A stretch of DNA of 55,592 bases from JANWZL01 sp041640815 (GCA_041640815.1 JBEPZO010000010.1:1-55592); one strand, 5' to 3'; positions 27,958 through 36,998 are shown, numbered from the stretch's first letter. Numbers and translations: made by a program. Notes: generated from the sequence alone by a model not told the origin.

Positions 27958-29568
27958 CTAGCTGCGTGTGGAGTAGTCTTCGGGATATGGTGGGAGGGTC
28001 GTCAACCGCCTATCCTCCAAGGCGCCGCCCACGGTGAAATGATACACCACCTGCCAGCGGCCCTCGCATTGCAGCCCAAGCAAGCGATGCACCTCGTCGT
28101 CGAAGAAGCAGCCGATACCTGTGCCGCGCAGACCCGCTGCCTCCGCCTCCAGATAGAGGACCTGGCCGATGAGGCCGGCCTCCCAGTGGCGTTGCCGGTA
28201 CGACCAAGGCTCGGCATCGATGCCGGCAAAGTCGGCCAGCATGCTCACGGCAAAGCACGAGTCGGCGGCGATGGCCTGATGACAAGCGAGCGTCGCGGCG
28301 ATGGCGGTCATGTCGTGCGGCAACAGTAGATACAGCGGCATCTCGGCAGGCCCTACCTTGCGCCAGAGCCATTCCGCACGCATGGCCGACTTGAGCGCTG
28401 GCAGATCGTCGGCGCTGCGCACCAGACAATAGAGTCCCGGCGCCAAGGCGTCGACGCGATGCACGAACAGGATAAGATGCACGGCCGGCGGCCAAGGCCA
28501 GCCCGTCCATGGCGGCACGCCAGCCGCCGGTAGCAGACGGGCAAGCAGGCTGAGGAAGGTGTCGGCCGCCATGCGCGTGACGCCATCATAGGCCTGGGCA
28601 CTGCGCCGCTGACGGATCAGGCGCGGTAGCGGCAGGTCCTGGGCCAAGGCCGGTGCTGGCGGCCGCACGGGTGGCAGGTAGGCAGACCGCGTCCCCCCCG
28701 TTGCCGGAAAGACGGTGGCGAGGCCCACCTCCTCTAAGCCGGACCAAACCCGATGCGCGGGGCTGAGTTGGTTTGCCCTGCCCTGCCAACGAACCTCCCC
28801 TGCGGCAGCGAGGATGGCAGCCAGATCGACATCGCCAGCCCCCTGATCGGCCTCGAGCGCGAGCAGGCATTCGGCCATTTCCGGCTCGGCCGCCGCAAAG
28901 TCTTGCGATGGGTTGAGCCCGAGCAAGGCCGTAAGCTGGGCCTCAGAGACCTGGGTGAGCAGCCTCAGCCGCCAACCCAGTGCAGCGGCGGCGAAGGCGA
29001 GCGCGCCGATGGCATGGCCGGTGTCGAGCTGGCAGTAGCGAAAGGCGCGCAGCCCGTATTTCCAGGCCTCGCGCCAGACGATGGAGGTCAAGCCGATGCA
29101 CGCCGGCAAAGGCAACTGCGCTGGCAGTTCGGCTCGCCGCTCCAGCAGGTGGTCGCGGCTGACGTAGTGATAGACGCCGGCCGGCAGGCCAGGTAGCGTC
29201 GGCACGAGTAGATATCCTTCGGTCGGATGCAGGTTGCCGCTGGAGGGATTGCAGCGCAGCGCCCAACGGCTGCCGCCATATGCCTTCCACGCCGCCAGGC
29301 CCAGCCCGAGCTCGAACAAGGCGCCTAGCTGCAAGCGATCGAGAGGTGCTGGCGACGGCAGACGGCCGGCGCGGACGTCGGCATAGCTCACGTCTAGGCG
29401 GTCTGCCAACAAGGGTAGCTCGATGCGTTCGCAACCCGCATAGACGCGGAAAGGGTCGGGCTGGTTGGCCCAGTCCAGATGACCAGGGCCTGGGGCATAA
29501 CGGTCGAGGTGATGCTTGCTCGCCCGGTGATAGGCGCGCACGATCTCGGCGCCCGACATCAAGGTCAT
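27958..29568 (-). CDS. Tandem SagB-like nitroreductase domains, role unknown
   Basis: A 536-residue protein with two nitroreductase-fold halves. The first (to about residue 250) carries the SagB/ThcOx-like signature AYGGSRWALRCNPSSGNLHPTE and GLPAGVYHYVSRDHLLE; the second (about 320-520) repeats the RQRRSAQAYDG start, LYLLLPHDM and a VSMLADFAGID...WEAGLIGQVLYLEAEAAGLRG block. Such proteins bind FMN and in other contexts oxidise azolines in peptide natural products, but no YcaO or precursor peptide is nearby. It follows manC by 10 nt in a nucleotide-sugar operon. A second in-frame ATG is at 29559. Function unknown. Confidence 0.82.
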   Translation of the reverse strand: MTLMSGAEIVRAYHRASKHHLDRYAPGPGHLDWANQPDPFRVYAGCERIELPLLADRLDVSYADVRAGRLPSPAPLDRLQLGALFELGLGLAAWKAYGGSRWALRCNPSSGNLHPTEGYLLVPTLPGLPAGVYHYVSRDHLLERRAELPAQLPLPACIGLTSIVWREAWKYGLRAFRYCQLDTGHAIGALAFAAAALGWRLRLLTQVSEAQLTALLGLNPSQDFAAAEPEMAECLLALEADQGAGDVDLAAILAAAGEVRWQGRANQLSPAHRVWSGLEEVGLATVFPATGGTRSAYLPPVRPPAPALAQDLPLPRLIRQRRSAQAYDGVTRMAADTFLSLLARLLPAAGVPPWTGWPWPPAVHLILFVHRVDALAPGLYCLVRSADDLPALKSAMRAEWLWRKVGPAEMPLYLLLPHDMTAIAATLACHQAIAADSCFAVSMLADFAGIDAEPWSYRQRHWEAGLIGQVLYLEAEAAGLRGTGIGCFFDDEVHRLLGLQCEGRWQVVYHFTVGGALEDRRLTTLPPYPEDYSTRS

Positions 29569-29578
29569 GGGGGCTGGG

Positions 29579-31000
29579 TCAGGTACGGCTATAGGCGTCC
29601 TCGAAGCGGACGATGTCGTCTTCGCCCAGGTAGGCGCCAGATTGCACCTCGATCAAATGCAACGGGATCTTACCGGGGTTTTCCAGGCGGTGCGGGGTGC
29701 CGAGCGGGATGTAGGTGGACTGGTTCTCGGTCAGCAACTCCTCGCGCCCGTCGCGCGTCACACGTGCTGTCCCCGAGACGACGATCCAGTGCTCGGCGCG
29801 ATGGTGGTGCATCTGCAGCGAGAGTTTCTCGCCCGGCTTGACCATGATGCGCTTGACCTGGAAGCGCTCGCCGGCGTCGATGCCCTCGTACCAGCCCCAG
29901 GGTCGGTAGACGCGGGTGTGGAAGGCATGCTCGCTGCGGGCATGGGCCTTGAGGTGGTCGACCACCTTTTTCACTTCCTGGGCACGGCTGCGCTCGGCCA
30001 CCAGGACGGCGTCGGCGGTCTCGACGATGATGAGATCGCGCACGCCAATGGCGGCGACCATGCGCGACTCGGCCCGCACATAGCTATCGTGCACCTCATG
30101 CAGGTAGACATCACCACGGCTGACGTTGCCGTGTGGGTCTTTCGCCCCCACCTGCCAGAGGGCGGACCAGGCGCCGATGTCGTTCCAGCCCATCTGCGCC
30201 GGCACCACCGCAGCGTGGCGGGTGTGCTCCATCACTGCGTAATCGATGGAGTCGGCCGGACAGGCCTCGAACGCCGCGTGATCCAACCGGAAGAAGTCCA
30301 GATCGCGCCGGCCGCGCGCCAAGGCCTGCTCGCACGCGAGCACCATGTCGGGTCTTAGGCTGCGCAACTCGCTCAAGAAACGCTGGGCCGGGAAAAGGAA
30401 CATGCCGCTGTTCCAGTAATACTCGCCGCTGGCGACGAAGGTCTCGGCGCTAGCGCGGTCCGGCTTTTCGACGAAACGGGCGACCCGGCGCGCAGCCGTG
30501 CCCGGCAAGGGCTCACCCTGCTGGATGTAGCCGTAGCCAGTGTGCGGCGAGTCGGGCACGATGCCGAAGGTGACCAGATGCCCCTGGGCAGCCGCCTTCA
30601 CCCCCTCGCCGACGGCGGCATGGAAGGCCGCGACATCCGCGATCAGGTGATCGGCAGGCAAAAGCAGCAGCAGCGCATCCGGGTCAAGTCGGCTCAACAC
30701 GAGCGCAGCGACGGCCGCCGCCGGCGCAGTGTTGCGCCCTACCGGTTCGAGATAGATCCCGAGCGGTGAGATGCCGATCTGGCGCATCTGTTCGGCGATG
30801 AGGAAACGGTGCTCCTCGTTGCAGACGATGAGCGGTGAAGCCACATCCGGCAGCCCGTCCAAGCGCAACACCGTCTCTTGCACGAGGGTCAGTTCGGAGG
30901 CCAGCGGCAACAACTGCTTGGGCAACGCCACACGCGACAGCGGCCACAAGCGGGTGCCTGAACCGCCCGAGAGGATGACGGGGTAGAGCGTCATGGGCAT
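29579..31000 (-). CDS. manC: Mannose-1-phosphate guanylyltransferase / mannose-6-phosphate isomerase
   Basis: Bifunctional enzyme supplying GDP-mannose for exopolysaccharide or O-antigen. The N-terminal nucleotidyltransferase has ILSGGSGTRLWPLSR and the FVEKPDRASAETFVASG motif; the C-terminal type II cupin isomerase has RPWGWYEGIDAGERFQVKRI and LSLQMHHHRAEHWIVVSGTA. The ATG at 31000 is chosen (GAGGAG 4 nt before; a second ATG at 30994), giving 473 residues, standard for AlgA/XanB-type proteins; the longer upstream frame has unrelated composition. It lies 28 nt after rfbD. Confidence 0.95.
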   Translation of the reverse strand: MPMTLYPVILSGGSGTRLWPLSRVALPKQLLPLASELTLVQETVLRLDGLPDVASPLIVCNEEHRFLIAEQMRQIGISPLGIYLEPVGRNTAPAAAVAALVLSRLDPDALLLLLPADHLIADVAAFHAAVGEGVKAAAQGHLVTFGIVPDSPHTGYGYIQQGEPLPGTAARRVARFVEKPDRASAETFVASGEYYWNSGMFLFPAQRFLSELRSLRPDMVLACEQALARGRRDLDFFRLDHAAFEACPADSIDYAVMEHTRHAAVVPAQMGWNDIGAWSALWQVGAKDPHGNVSRGDVYLHEVHDSYVRAESRMVAAIGVRDLIIVETADAVLVAERSRAQEVKKVVDHLKAHARSEHAFHTRVYRPWGWYEGIDAGERFQVKRIMVKPGEKLSLQMHHHRAEHWIVVSGTARVTRDGREELLTENQSTYIPLGTPHRLENPGKIPLHLIEVQSGAYLGEDDIVRFEDAYSRT

Positions 31001-31028
31001 CGGCTCCTCAAGCAAAGGGGACTGCCAA

Positions 31029-31901
31029 CTAATCGGTCTGCTCAAGACAGAGCTTGAGCGCCTCACGCCAGTGCGGCAACCTGAGCCCGAACACCCGCGC
31101 GAGCTTGCCGTTATCGAGGCGGGAATTGGCCGGCCGACGCGCCAGCGTGGGATACTGCGTGCTCGGTATGGCGTTAAGCCGTGTGCCATGGCCCTCGAGC
31201 TCGGCGATGGCGGCAGCGAAACCGTACCAGGAGGTCGCACCGCTGCAGGTCAGGTGATAGGTGCCCCAGGGCTCGGGCCGGTCCGCGCCGCGCGCCGGAG
31301 ACAGGCACTGGGCTAGGATCTGCGCCGTCGCCTCGGCGATGAGGCGCGACCAGGTCGGCGCGCCGACCTGGTCGTCGACGATCGATAGCTCCGAGCGCTC
31401 GCGCATGAGCCGCTGCATGGTGCGTAGGAAATTGCCCCCGCGCCGGCCATAGACCCAACTGGTGCGCAGGATGAGATGGCGCACACCGCTGGCGCGAATC
31501 GCCTCCTCTCCTGCGAGCTTGGTCGCGCCATAGACGTTCAGCGGCTTGGCGACGTCGTCTTCCTGATAGGGGCCGTCCTTGCTGCCATCGAAGACGTAGT
31601 CCGTGGAGTAATGCACCATAAGCGCCCCACACTGCCGCGCCGCCTCGGCCAGAATGCCGGGCGCGATGGCATTGATCAGCCGCGCGCGTTCCGGCTCGCG
31701 CTCAGCCTGGTCCACGGCGGTGTAAGCAGCCGGGTTGACGATCACGCGCGGCGCGATCGCCTCCACCTGACGGCGTATGGCGGTGGCGTCGGTGAGGTCT
31801 AGCGCCCGGCTGTCCAAGGCGACCACCTGCCCAAGCGGGGCGAGGGTGCGCTTGAGCTCCCAGCCAAGCTGGCCCGTGATACCGGTGAGCAGGATGTTCA
31901 C
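31029..31901 (-). CDS. rfbD: dTDP-4-dehydrorhamnose reductase
   Basis: Last step of dTDP-L-rhamnose synthesis. SDR protein of 290 residues with an N-terminal NAD(P) motif TGITGQLGWEL, the STDYVFDGSKDGPYQEDD stretch and the catalytic YGATKLAGE (Tyr-x3-Lys). The start is GTG at 31901 with GGAGG 7 nt before it and a GTGA overlap with the rfbC stop; the upstream extension is discarded. Also called rmlD. Confidence 0.95.
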   Translation of the reverse strand: MNILLTGITGQLGWELKRTLAPLGQVVALDSRALDLTDATAIRRQVEAIAPRVIVNPAAYTAVDQAEREPERARLINAIAPGILAEAARQCGALMVHYSTDYVFDGSKDGPYQEDDVAKPLNVYGATKLAGEEAIRASGVRHLILRTSWVYGRRGGNFLRTMQRLMRERSELSIVDDQVGAPTWSRLIAEATAQILAQCLSPARGADRPEPWGTYHLTCSGATSWYGFAAAIAELEGHGTRLNAIPSTQYPTLARRPANSRLDNGKLARVFGLRLPHWREALKLCLEQTD

Positions 31902-32440
31902 GGATAGACCTCCGCCTCTGCCAATGCCTTGCCCGCCTTGTCCTTGGCCGAGAGCATCGGTTCGCCGTCGATCGGCCAGGCGATGCCGAGCGCCGGGTCG
32001 TTCCACAGCAGGCAGCGCTCGTGCTCCGGGGCGTAGAAATCTGTGGTCTTGTAGAGGAAATCGGCAACCTCGGAGAGCACCAGAAAACCATGCGCAAAGC
32101 CGGGCGGAATCCACAGCATGCGCTTGTTTTCCTCGCTCAGCTCCACCCCCACCCAACGGCCGAAGGTGGGCGCGCTGCGGCGTAGATCCACCGCGACGTC
32201 GAACACGGCGCCGCGCACCACGCGCACCAGTTTACCCTGGGGCTGCATGATCTGGTAATGCAAGCCCCGCAACACGCCGCGCACAGAGCGAGAATGGTTG
32301 TCCTGCACGAATTCGGTGGGCAAGCCCAGCTCGGCGAAGCGTCGGCGGTGGTAGCTCTCCATGAAAAAGCCCCGCGCGTCACCATAGACCTGCGGCTCCA
32401 GGATCAGCACCCCAGGTAATGCCGTCTCGATGACCTTCAT
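31898..32440 (-). CDS. rfbC: dTDP-4-dehydrorhamnose 3,5-epimerase
   Basis: Third step of dTDP-rhamnose synthesis. The cupin-fold enzyme has 180 residues with DARGFFMESYHRRRFAELG, FVQDNHSRS, VLRGLHYQ, and the KLVRVVRGAVFDVAVDLRRSSP-type core. The start ATG at 32440 forms a TGATG overlap with the rfbA stop, which argues against the longer upstream frame. It is also translationally coupled to rfbD. Confidence 0.95.
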   Translation of the reverse strand: MKVIETALPGVLILEPQVYGDARGFFMESYHRRRFAELGLPTEFVQDNHSRSVRGVLRGLHYQIMQPQGKLVRVVRGAVFDVAVDLRRSAPTFGRWVGVELSEENKRMLWIPPGFAHGFLVLSEVADFLYKTTDFYAPEHERCLLWNDPALGIAWPIDGEPMLSAKDKAGKALAEAEVYP

Positions 32441-33369
32441 CAGAAAACCCCGACCTTGAGCAAGCTCAACAAGTATTGGCCATAGGCGTTCTTCTTCAGC
32501 GGCTCGGCCAACCGCTCCACTTGCGCGGCGTCGATGTAGCCCATGCGATACGCGATCTCTTCTGGACAAGCGATCTTCAAACCCTGACGCCGCTCTATAG
32601 TGGCGATGAAATGCGACGCCTCCAACAGGGTCTCGTGCGTACCGGTGTCGAGCCAGGCATGCCCCCGCCCCATGATGTAGACATCGAGCTCGCCCCAGGC
32701 CAAGTACTGGCGATTGATGTCGGTGATCTCCAGTTCGCCGCGCGCGGAAGGCTTAAGTCCTCTGGCAATCTCCACCACGCGGCGATCGTAAAAGTAAAGC
32801 CCGGTGATGGCATAGCGCGACTTGGGTTGCGCGGGTTTTTCCTCGATGCTGACCGCACGCCCCGCGGCGTCGAACTCCACTACGCCGTAGCGTTCTGGGT
32901 CGTGCACCGGATAGGCGAATACGGTGGCCCCATGCTCGCGGGCAGCAGCAGCCTTGAGCGCCTGCGCCAAGTCATGGCCATAGAACAGATTGTCGCCCAG
33001 CACCAAGGCGCTCGGCGCGTCGGCGATGAAGTTGGCGCCAATGATGAAGGCCTGGGCCAGTCCCTCCGGCGCCGGCTGGACGGCATAGGAGATGGAAAGC
33101 CCCCACTGGCCGCCGTCGCCCAGAAGCTGCGCAAAGCGCGGTGTGTCCTGTGGCGTGGAGATGACCAGGATGTCGCGGATGCCCGCCAGCATCAGGGTGG
33201 AGAGCGGGTAATAGATCATCGGTTTGTCATACACTGGCAGCAGCTGCTTGGACACCGCCAGGGTGGCGGGATACAGCCGCGTGCCAGAGCCGCCGGCAAG
33301 GATAATGCCCTTGCGTTGGGGATGAAGGCTGGGGGTTGGAGGGTGGGAAGAAAGCATGGGCTCAATCAT
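32440..33369 (-). CDS. rfbA: Glucose-1-phosphate thymidylyltransferase
   Basis: First committed step of dTDP-rhamnose synthesis, using dTTP and glucose-1-phosphate. The 309 residues contain GIILAGGSGTRLYPATLAVSK, YPLSTLMLAGI, LVLGDNLFYGHDL, and the GLYFYDRRVVEIARGLKPS motif. The first 15 or so residues (SSHPPTPSLHPQRKG) come from Pro-rich low-complexity sequence; an alternative ATG is at 33357. It is separated from rfbB by 196 bp, unlike the other tightly packed members. Confidence 0.95.
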   Translation of the reverse strand: MIEPMLSSHPPTPSLHPQRKGIILAGGSGTRLYPATLAVSKQLLPVYDKPMIYYPLSTLMLAGIRDILVISTPQDTPRFAQLLGDGGQWGLSISYAVQPAPEGLAQAFIIGANFIADAPSALVLGDNLFYGHDLAQALKAAAAREHGATVFAYPVHDPERYGVVEFDAAGRAVSIEEKPAQPKSRYAITGLYFYDRRVVEIARGLKPSARGELEITDINRQYLAWGELDVYIMGRGHAWLDTGTHETLLEASHFIATIERRQGLKIACPEEIAYRMGYIDAAQVERLAEPLKKNAYGQYLLSLLKVGVF

Positions 33370-33445
33370 CGTTCGTCATATATCTGCAAATCCGTAACCA
33401 GGCGAGATACCCGATTGAGCTTTTCGCCTACCGCATGCTCAGGGG

Positions 33446-33474
33446 GCTACCCCAGCTCGACTGCGCTGGGTAGC
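33446..33474 (-). other. Inverted repeat in the rfbB-rfbA gap
   Basis: GCTACCCCAGC (33446-33456) and GCTGGGTAGC (33465-33474) form a stem of about 10 bp with one bulge and an 8-nt loop. It lies in the unexpectedly long 196-bp gap between rfbB and rfbA, about 77 bp upstream of the rfbA start. It could be a partial terminator or attenuator lowering downstream expression, or an mRNA processing site. No U-run follows. Confidence 0.45.
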
Positions 33475-33565
33475 TGAGTCTAAAACACACGCAACAACCT
33501 CCCTTGCCACCGAGGGCAGTGGCACGAATCCCGCTTTGCCCGACCTGGCCACACCTCATTCCCCA

Positions 33566-34624
33566 TCATCCATTTCCATACTGCCTATCCACCCACTCAC
33601 GGTACTCACCGCTCGTGACCCGCTCCACCCAGTCCATGTGCTCGAGGTACCAGGCGACGGTCTTGCGTATGCCGCTGGCGAAGGTCTCGGTCGGCCGCCA
33701 GCCCAATTCCCGCTCGATCTTGCGCGCATCGATGGCATAGCGGCGGTCGTGACCGGGACGGTCCTTGACGAAGGTGATGAGCCGGGCGTGGCTGCCGGCA
33801 GGGTCTGGACGCAGCGCGTCGAGCAGCTCGCAGACGGTGTGCACGATCTCGAGGTTGGTCTTTTCGTTCCAGCCGCCGATGTTATAGGTCTCGCCCACCC
33901 GACCGCGCGCCAGCACCTCGCGGATGGCGGCGCAGTGGTCGCTGACATACAGCCAATCGCGCACGTTCAGGCCATCGCCATAGACCGGTAGCGGCCGGCC
34001 CTTGACCGCGTTTAGGATCATCAACGGGATCAGCTTCTCCGGGAACTGGTAGGGGCCGTAGTTGTTGGAGCAGTTGGTGGTCAGTGTCGGCAGCCCGTAG
34101 GTGTGGTGATAAGCGCGCACCAGGTGGTCGCTAGCCGCCTTCGACGCCGAATAGGGGCTATTGGGGGCGTAGGGCGTGGTCTCAGTGAAAGGCGGGTCGG
34201 TGGGCCCGAGCGAGCCATAGACCTCGTCGGTGGAGATGTGCAGGAAGCGAAAGGCAGCCTGCTGAGCAGCTGGCAGCGACAGCCAATAGCCGCGCGCCTC
34301 ATCGAGCAGGTGAAAGGTCCCGACGACGTTGGTCTGGATGAAATCTTCCGGCCCGTGGATGGAGCGGTCGACATGGCTTTCGGCAGCGAAATTGATGATG
34401 GCGCGCGGCCGATAGTCAGAGAGCAGGCGGCGCACGAGTGCGCGGTCGCCGATATCGCCTTGGACGAAGACATGGCGCGGGTCATGCCGCAGGCTGGCCA
34501 GGTTATCTAAATTGCCGGCGTAGGTGAGCTTGTCCAGATTGAGAATGGGCTCGTCGCTTTGCTTGAGCCAGTCGAGGACGAAATTGGCGCCGATGAAGCC
34601 GGCACCACCAGTGACGAGGATCAT
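33566..34624 (-). CDS. rfbB: dTDP-glucose 4,6-dehydratase
   Basis: Second step of dTDP-rhamnose synthesis. The extended SDR protein of 352 residues has TGGAGFIGANFVLDW, AESHVDRSI, STDEVYGSLG and the active-site YSASKAASDHLVRAY region, plus the NNYGPYQFPEKLIPLMI motif. It is the first gene of the rfbBACD-manC block on the minus strand. The promoter must be in the 102 bp shared with the divergent vapB. Confidence 0.96.
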   Translation of the reverse strand: MILVTGGAGFIGANFVLDWLKQSDEPILNLDKLTYAGNLDNLASLRHDPRHVFVQGDIGDRALVRRLLSDYRPRAIINFAAESHVDRSIHGPEDFIQTNVVGTFHLLDEARGYWLSLPAAQQAAFRFLHISTDEVYGSLGPTDPPFTETTPYAPNSPYSASKAASDHLVRAYHHTYGLPTLTTNCSNNYGPYQFPEKLIPLMILNAVKGRPLPVYGDGLNVRDWLYVSDHCAAIREVLARGRVGETYNIGGWNEKTNLEIVHTVCELLDALRPDPAGSHARLITFVKDRPGHDRRYAIDARKIERELGWRPTETFASGIRKTVAWYLEHMDWVERVTSGEYREWVDRQYGNG

Positions 34625-34684
34625 GGATGGTCCGATTGTTCAGTGAACGCTTGTGTAGCGGATGGTACCTGAAGCGAATATCTT

Positions 34685-34711
34685 TGTGCTACACTGATCC
34701 CGTGTAACACA
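34685..34711 (+). promoter_or_regulatory. Candidate VapBC operator
   Basis: A near-perfect inverted repeat TGTGCTACAC (34685-34694) and GTGTAACACA (34702-34711), with a 7-nt centre, pairs 9 of 10 positions and lies 15 nt upstream of the vapB ATG. It includes a -10-like TACACT (34690-34695). VapB and similar ribbon-helix-helix antitoxins repress their own promoter through such palindromes, so this is probably the autoregulatory site. No clear -35 box was found. Confidence 0.65.
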
Positions 34712-34726
34712 GGATATTCGCACCTC

Positions 34727-34960
34727 ATGAGCAACCTCACCATTACGGTCGATGACGAAGCCTTGCGGCGAGCCCGTCTCAAGGCGCTCGAACAAGGCAC
34801 GTCGGTCAATGCCCTGTTACGGGAGTATCTCGAGGCCTATGCGGGTTGCAGGTCCAGTCACATCCAGGCCATGCAGGCCTTGCTGGAGCTGTCGCGATCG
34901 GCGCACTCCCGCGCTGGTGATCGGCGCTGGACGCGCGACGAACTGCACGAGAGGCGCTGA
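34727..34960 (+). CDS. vapB: VapB-type ribbon-helix-helix antitoxin
   Basis: Small DNA-binding antitoxin of 77 residues. The N-terminus NLTITVDDEALRRARLKALEQGTSVNALLREYLEAYA is a ribbon-helix-helix motif, and the tail RRWTRDELHERR is the segment expected to wrap the toxin. It overlaps the toxin gene by one base (TGATG). A palindromic operator candidate lies upstream. The pair was inserted between rfbB and galE. Confidence 0.85.
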   Translation: MSNLTITVDDEALRRARLKALEQGTSVNALLREYLEAYAGCRSSHIQAMQALLELSRSAHSRAGDRRWTRDELHERR

Positions 34961-35376
34961 TGCGGACGTTCTTCGACACGAACGTCCTGGTCTACCTGTT
35001 CGATGCCGATGCCCCGGAAAAACAGGCCAGGGCACGAGAGCTTCTGGAGCGCGAAGTCACCGAGGGCCATGCCGTCCTGAGCACCCAGGTGTTACAGGAG
35101 TTTTATGTCGCCGTCACGCGCAAGCTGGCCACCCCCCTCGATTCCCATACGGCGGTGCAGGCCTTGCAATACCTGGCGCAGCTACCCGTCAGCCAGGTCG
35201 ATAGAGATCTCATCCTGAATGCCGCACAGCGCGCGCAAAGAGAGCGGCTGTCGTTTTGGGACAGCCTGATCGTCGAGACCGCCCTGAACGCTGGTGCCTG
35301 CCGTCTGTATTCCGAAGACCTTCAGGACGGACGAGTCTTGGATGGTCTTGTCGTGGTGAACCCCTTCCTCGCCTAG
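34960..35376 (+). CDS. vapC: PIN-domain toxin VapC
   Basis: Predicted metal-dependent ribonuclease toxin of 138 residues. The acidic PIN residues are Asp6 (FFDTNVL), Glu47 (VLQEFYV), Asp101 (SFWDSLIVE) and Asp120 (YSEDLQDG), in the normal order. Activity is expected to be blocked by the upstream antitoxin. The tail NPFLA is the usual VapC ending. It ends 59 bp before the convergent galE. Confidence 0.9.
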   Translation: MRTFFDTNVLVYLFDADAPEKQARARELLEREVTEGHAVLSTQVLQEFYVAVTRKLATPLDSHTAVQALQYLAQLPVSQVDRDLILNAAQRAQRERLSFWDSLIVETALNAGACRLYSEDLQDGRVLDGLVVVNPFLA

Positions 35377-35435
35377 CCGCACCCCTCCCCCCATGCGCGC
35401 ATTGGATTGGGTCCCGGGCAGCGCGTCCGGTGCGA

Positions 35436-36452
35436 TCAATCCCCGTAGCCCTGCGGATTCATGCGCTGCCAGCGCCAGGTGTCGGCGCACATTGCCTCGA
35501 TGCCGCGCTGGGCGCGCCAACCGAAGAGCTGTTCGGCCAAGCTGGGGTCGGCGTAGCAACAGGCGATATCGCCCGGCCGGCGAGGTGCCATGCGGTAAGG
35601 GATGTCACGCCCACTGGCGGCGCGGAAGGCCCTCACCATCTCCAGCACACTGTAGCCACGCCCCGTCCCCAGATTGACCGTAACGACGCCAGGATGGCTC
35701 TCGAGGTAGCGCAACGCCGCGACATGGCCCAGGGCAAGGTCGACGACATGGATGTAGTCGCGCACGCCGGTGCCGTCCGGCGTGGGGTAGTCGCCGCCGA
35801 AGACATTCAGATAGGGGCGCCGCCCCACCGCCACCTGCGCGATGTAAGGCATGAGGTTATTGGGGATGTCGTTGGGGTCTTCGCCAATGAGGCCGCTCTC
35901 ATGCGCCCCCACTGGGTTGAAGTAGCGCAGCAGGGCGATGCGCCACTCGGGATCGGCGACCTGCAGGTCGCGTAGGATCACCTCGATCATGTACTTGCTG
36001 CGACCGTAGGGGTTGGTGGTGGCGCCGACGGGAAAATCCTCGCGGATCGGCACGGCATGCGGCTCGCCGTAGACGGTGGCCGAGGAGCTAAAGACGAGGC
36101 GCTTGACCCCCGCCTCCAACATGGCCTCGCACAGCGTGAGCGTGCCGCCGACATTGTTGTCGTAATAGCGTAGCGGCTGCGCCACCGACTCCCCCACCGC
36201 CTTGAGGCCCGCAAAATGCACCACGGCCTGCACGGGGTGGCGGGCAAAGATGTCCAGCAGCGCGGCCTTGTCGCGAATATCGGCGCGATAAAAGGTGAGT
36301 CGCTTGCCGGTGATGCGCTCGACCCGACGTAAGGCCTCTGCCTTGCTATTGCAGAGGTTGTCGACCACCACCGGCTCCATGCCGGCATGGATCAGCTCCA
36401 CACAGGTGTGGGTGCCAATGTAACCGGCACCGCCGGTGACCAAGATCTGCAT
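35436..36452 (-). CDS. galE: UDP-glucose 4-epimerase
   Basis: Interconverts UDP-glucose and UDP-galactose for polysaccharide synthesis. Extended SDR protein of 338 residues with TGGAGYIGTHTCVELIHAG, FAGLKAVGESV, SSSATVYGEP and the catalytic NPYGRSKYMIE. The GDYPTPDGTGVRDYIHVVDLALGH motif is typical of GalE. It stands as a single gene downstream of a 546-bp low-GC region, on the minus strand. Confidence 0.96.
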   Translation of the reverse strand: MQILVTGGAGYIGTHTCVELIHAGMEPVVVDNLCNSKAEALRRVERITGKRLTFYRADIRDKAALLDIFARHPVQAVVHFAGLKAVGESVAQPLRYYDNNVGGTLTLCEAMLEAGVKRLVFSSSATVYGEPHAVPIREDFPVGATTNPYGRSKYMIEVILRDLQVADPEWRIALLRYFNPVGAHESGLIGEDPNDIPNNLMPYIAQVAVGRRPYLNVFGGDYPTPDGTGVRDYIHVVDLALGHVAALRYLESHPGVVTVNLGTGRGYSVLEMVRAFRAASGRDIPYRMAPRRPGDIACCYADPSLAEQLFGWRAQRGIEAMCADTWRWQRMNPQGYGD

Positions 36453-36998
36453 CTCGTGAGCTCAAAACACAACCGAGTTGGATTCGTTTTCTGCCTATAG
36501 CCCACACACGCTTCGACCTGAAGTTGAACTGCTCACCGCGGCTTCCACCCGTATCAAATGAAAATAAGGCTTGCTGCGACAACTCCGGCGACTATCGCCA
36601 TACCTCATCCCCCTTAAGCCGCAGTTCGATTCTACGCTTACCATCGCACATGTGTCTGACAAGGGAGACATACCCCTAACACTCTTACCCCCACCGGTGG
36701 CATAGCGAACCTTTAGCGTAGAAGCAAGCCACTACATTCGGCTACCAATGCTAAATAGCCCTCTGGGCTAGGATCGGCTGCAGGCTTTTACACATCTGGG
36801 GCCTGGAATAGCATACACGAGCATAGTTTATCTGTAGCTGGCAAAGTCTTACGCGCGTGCCGACAGGCAGACCTTTCGTCCACTACAAAGGATCGATGCC
36901 CTGTGAACGCGATCACTACCTGTTCTATGGTTTAGTTTTCATCTAATATAATTATCGTGTATCATCTTCACATCCCCTTTCTCGTCAAGGAGCCATTC
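36453..36998. other. Low-GC intergenic region upstream of the H-NS gene
   Basis: A 546-bp gap between divergent genes (galE leftward, hns rightward). It is visibly more AT-rich than the surroundings and has short A/T tracts. No coding frame of any merit, tRNA or repeat was seen. It holds a clear TATAAT -10 box at 36947-36952, about 46 nt upstream of the H-NS ATG. No good -35 lies at the right distance. AT-rich tracts here could be targets of H-NS itself. Confidence 0.6.
36947..36952 (+). promoter_or_regulatory. Candidate -10 box for the H-NS gene
   Basis: Perfect TATAAT in an AT-rich context. The sequence at the -35 position (36924-36929) matches only weakly, so an activator or an extended -10 would be needed, or the promoter is elsewhere. 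The H-NS gene starts 47 nt downstream of this hexamer. Confidence 0.45.
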
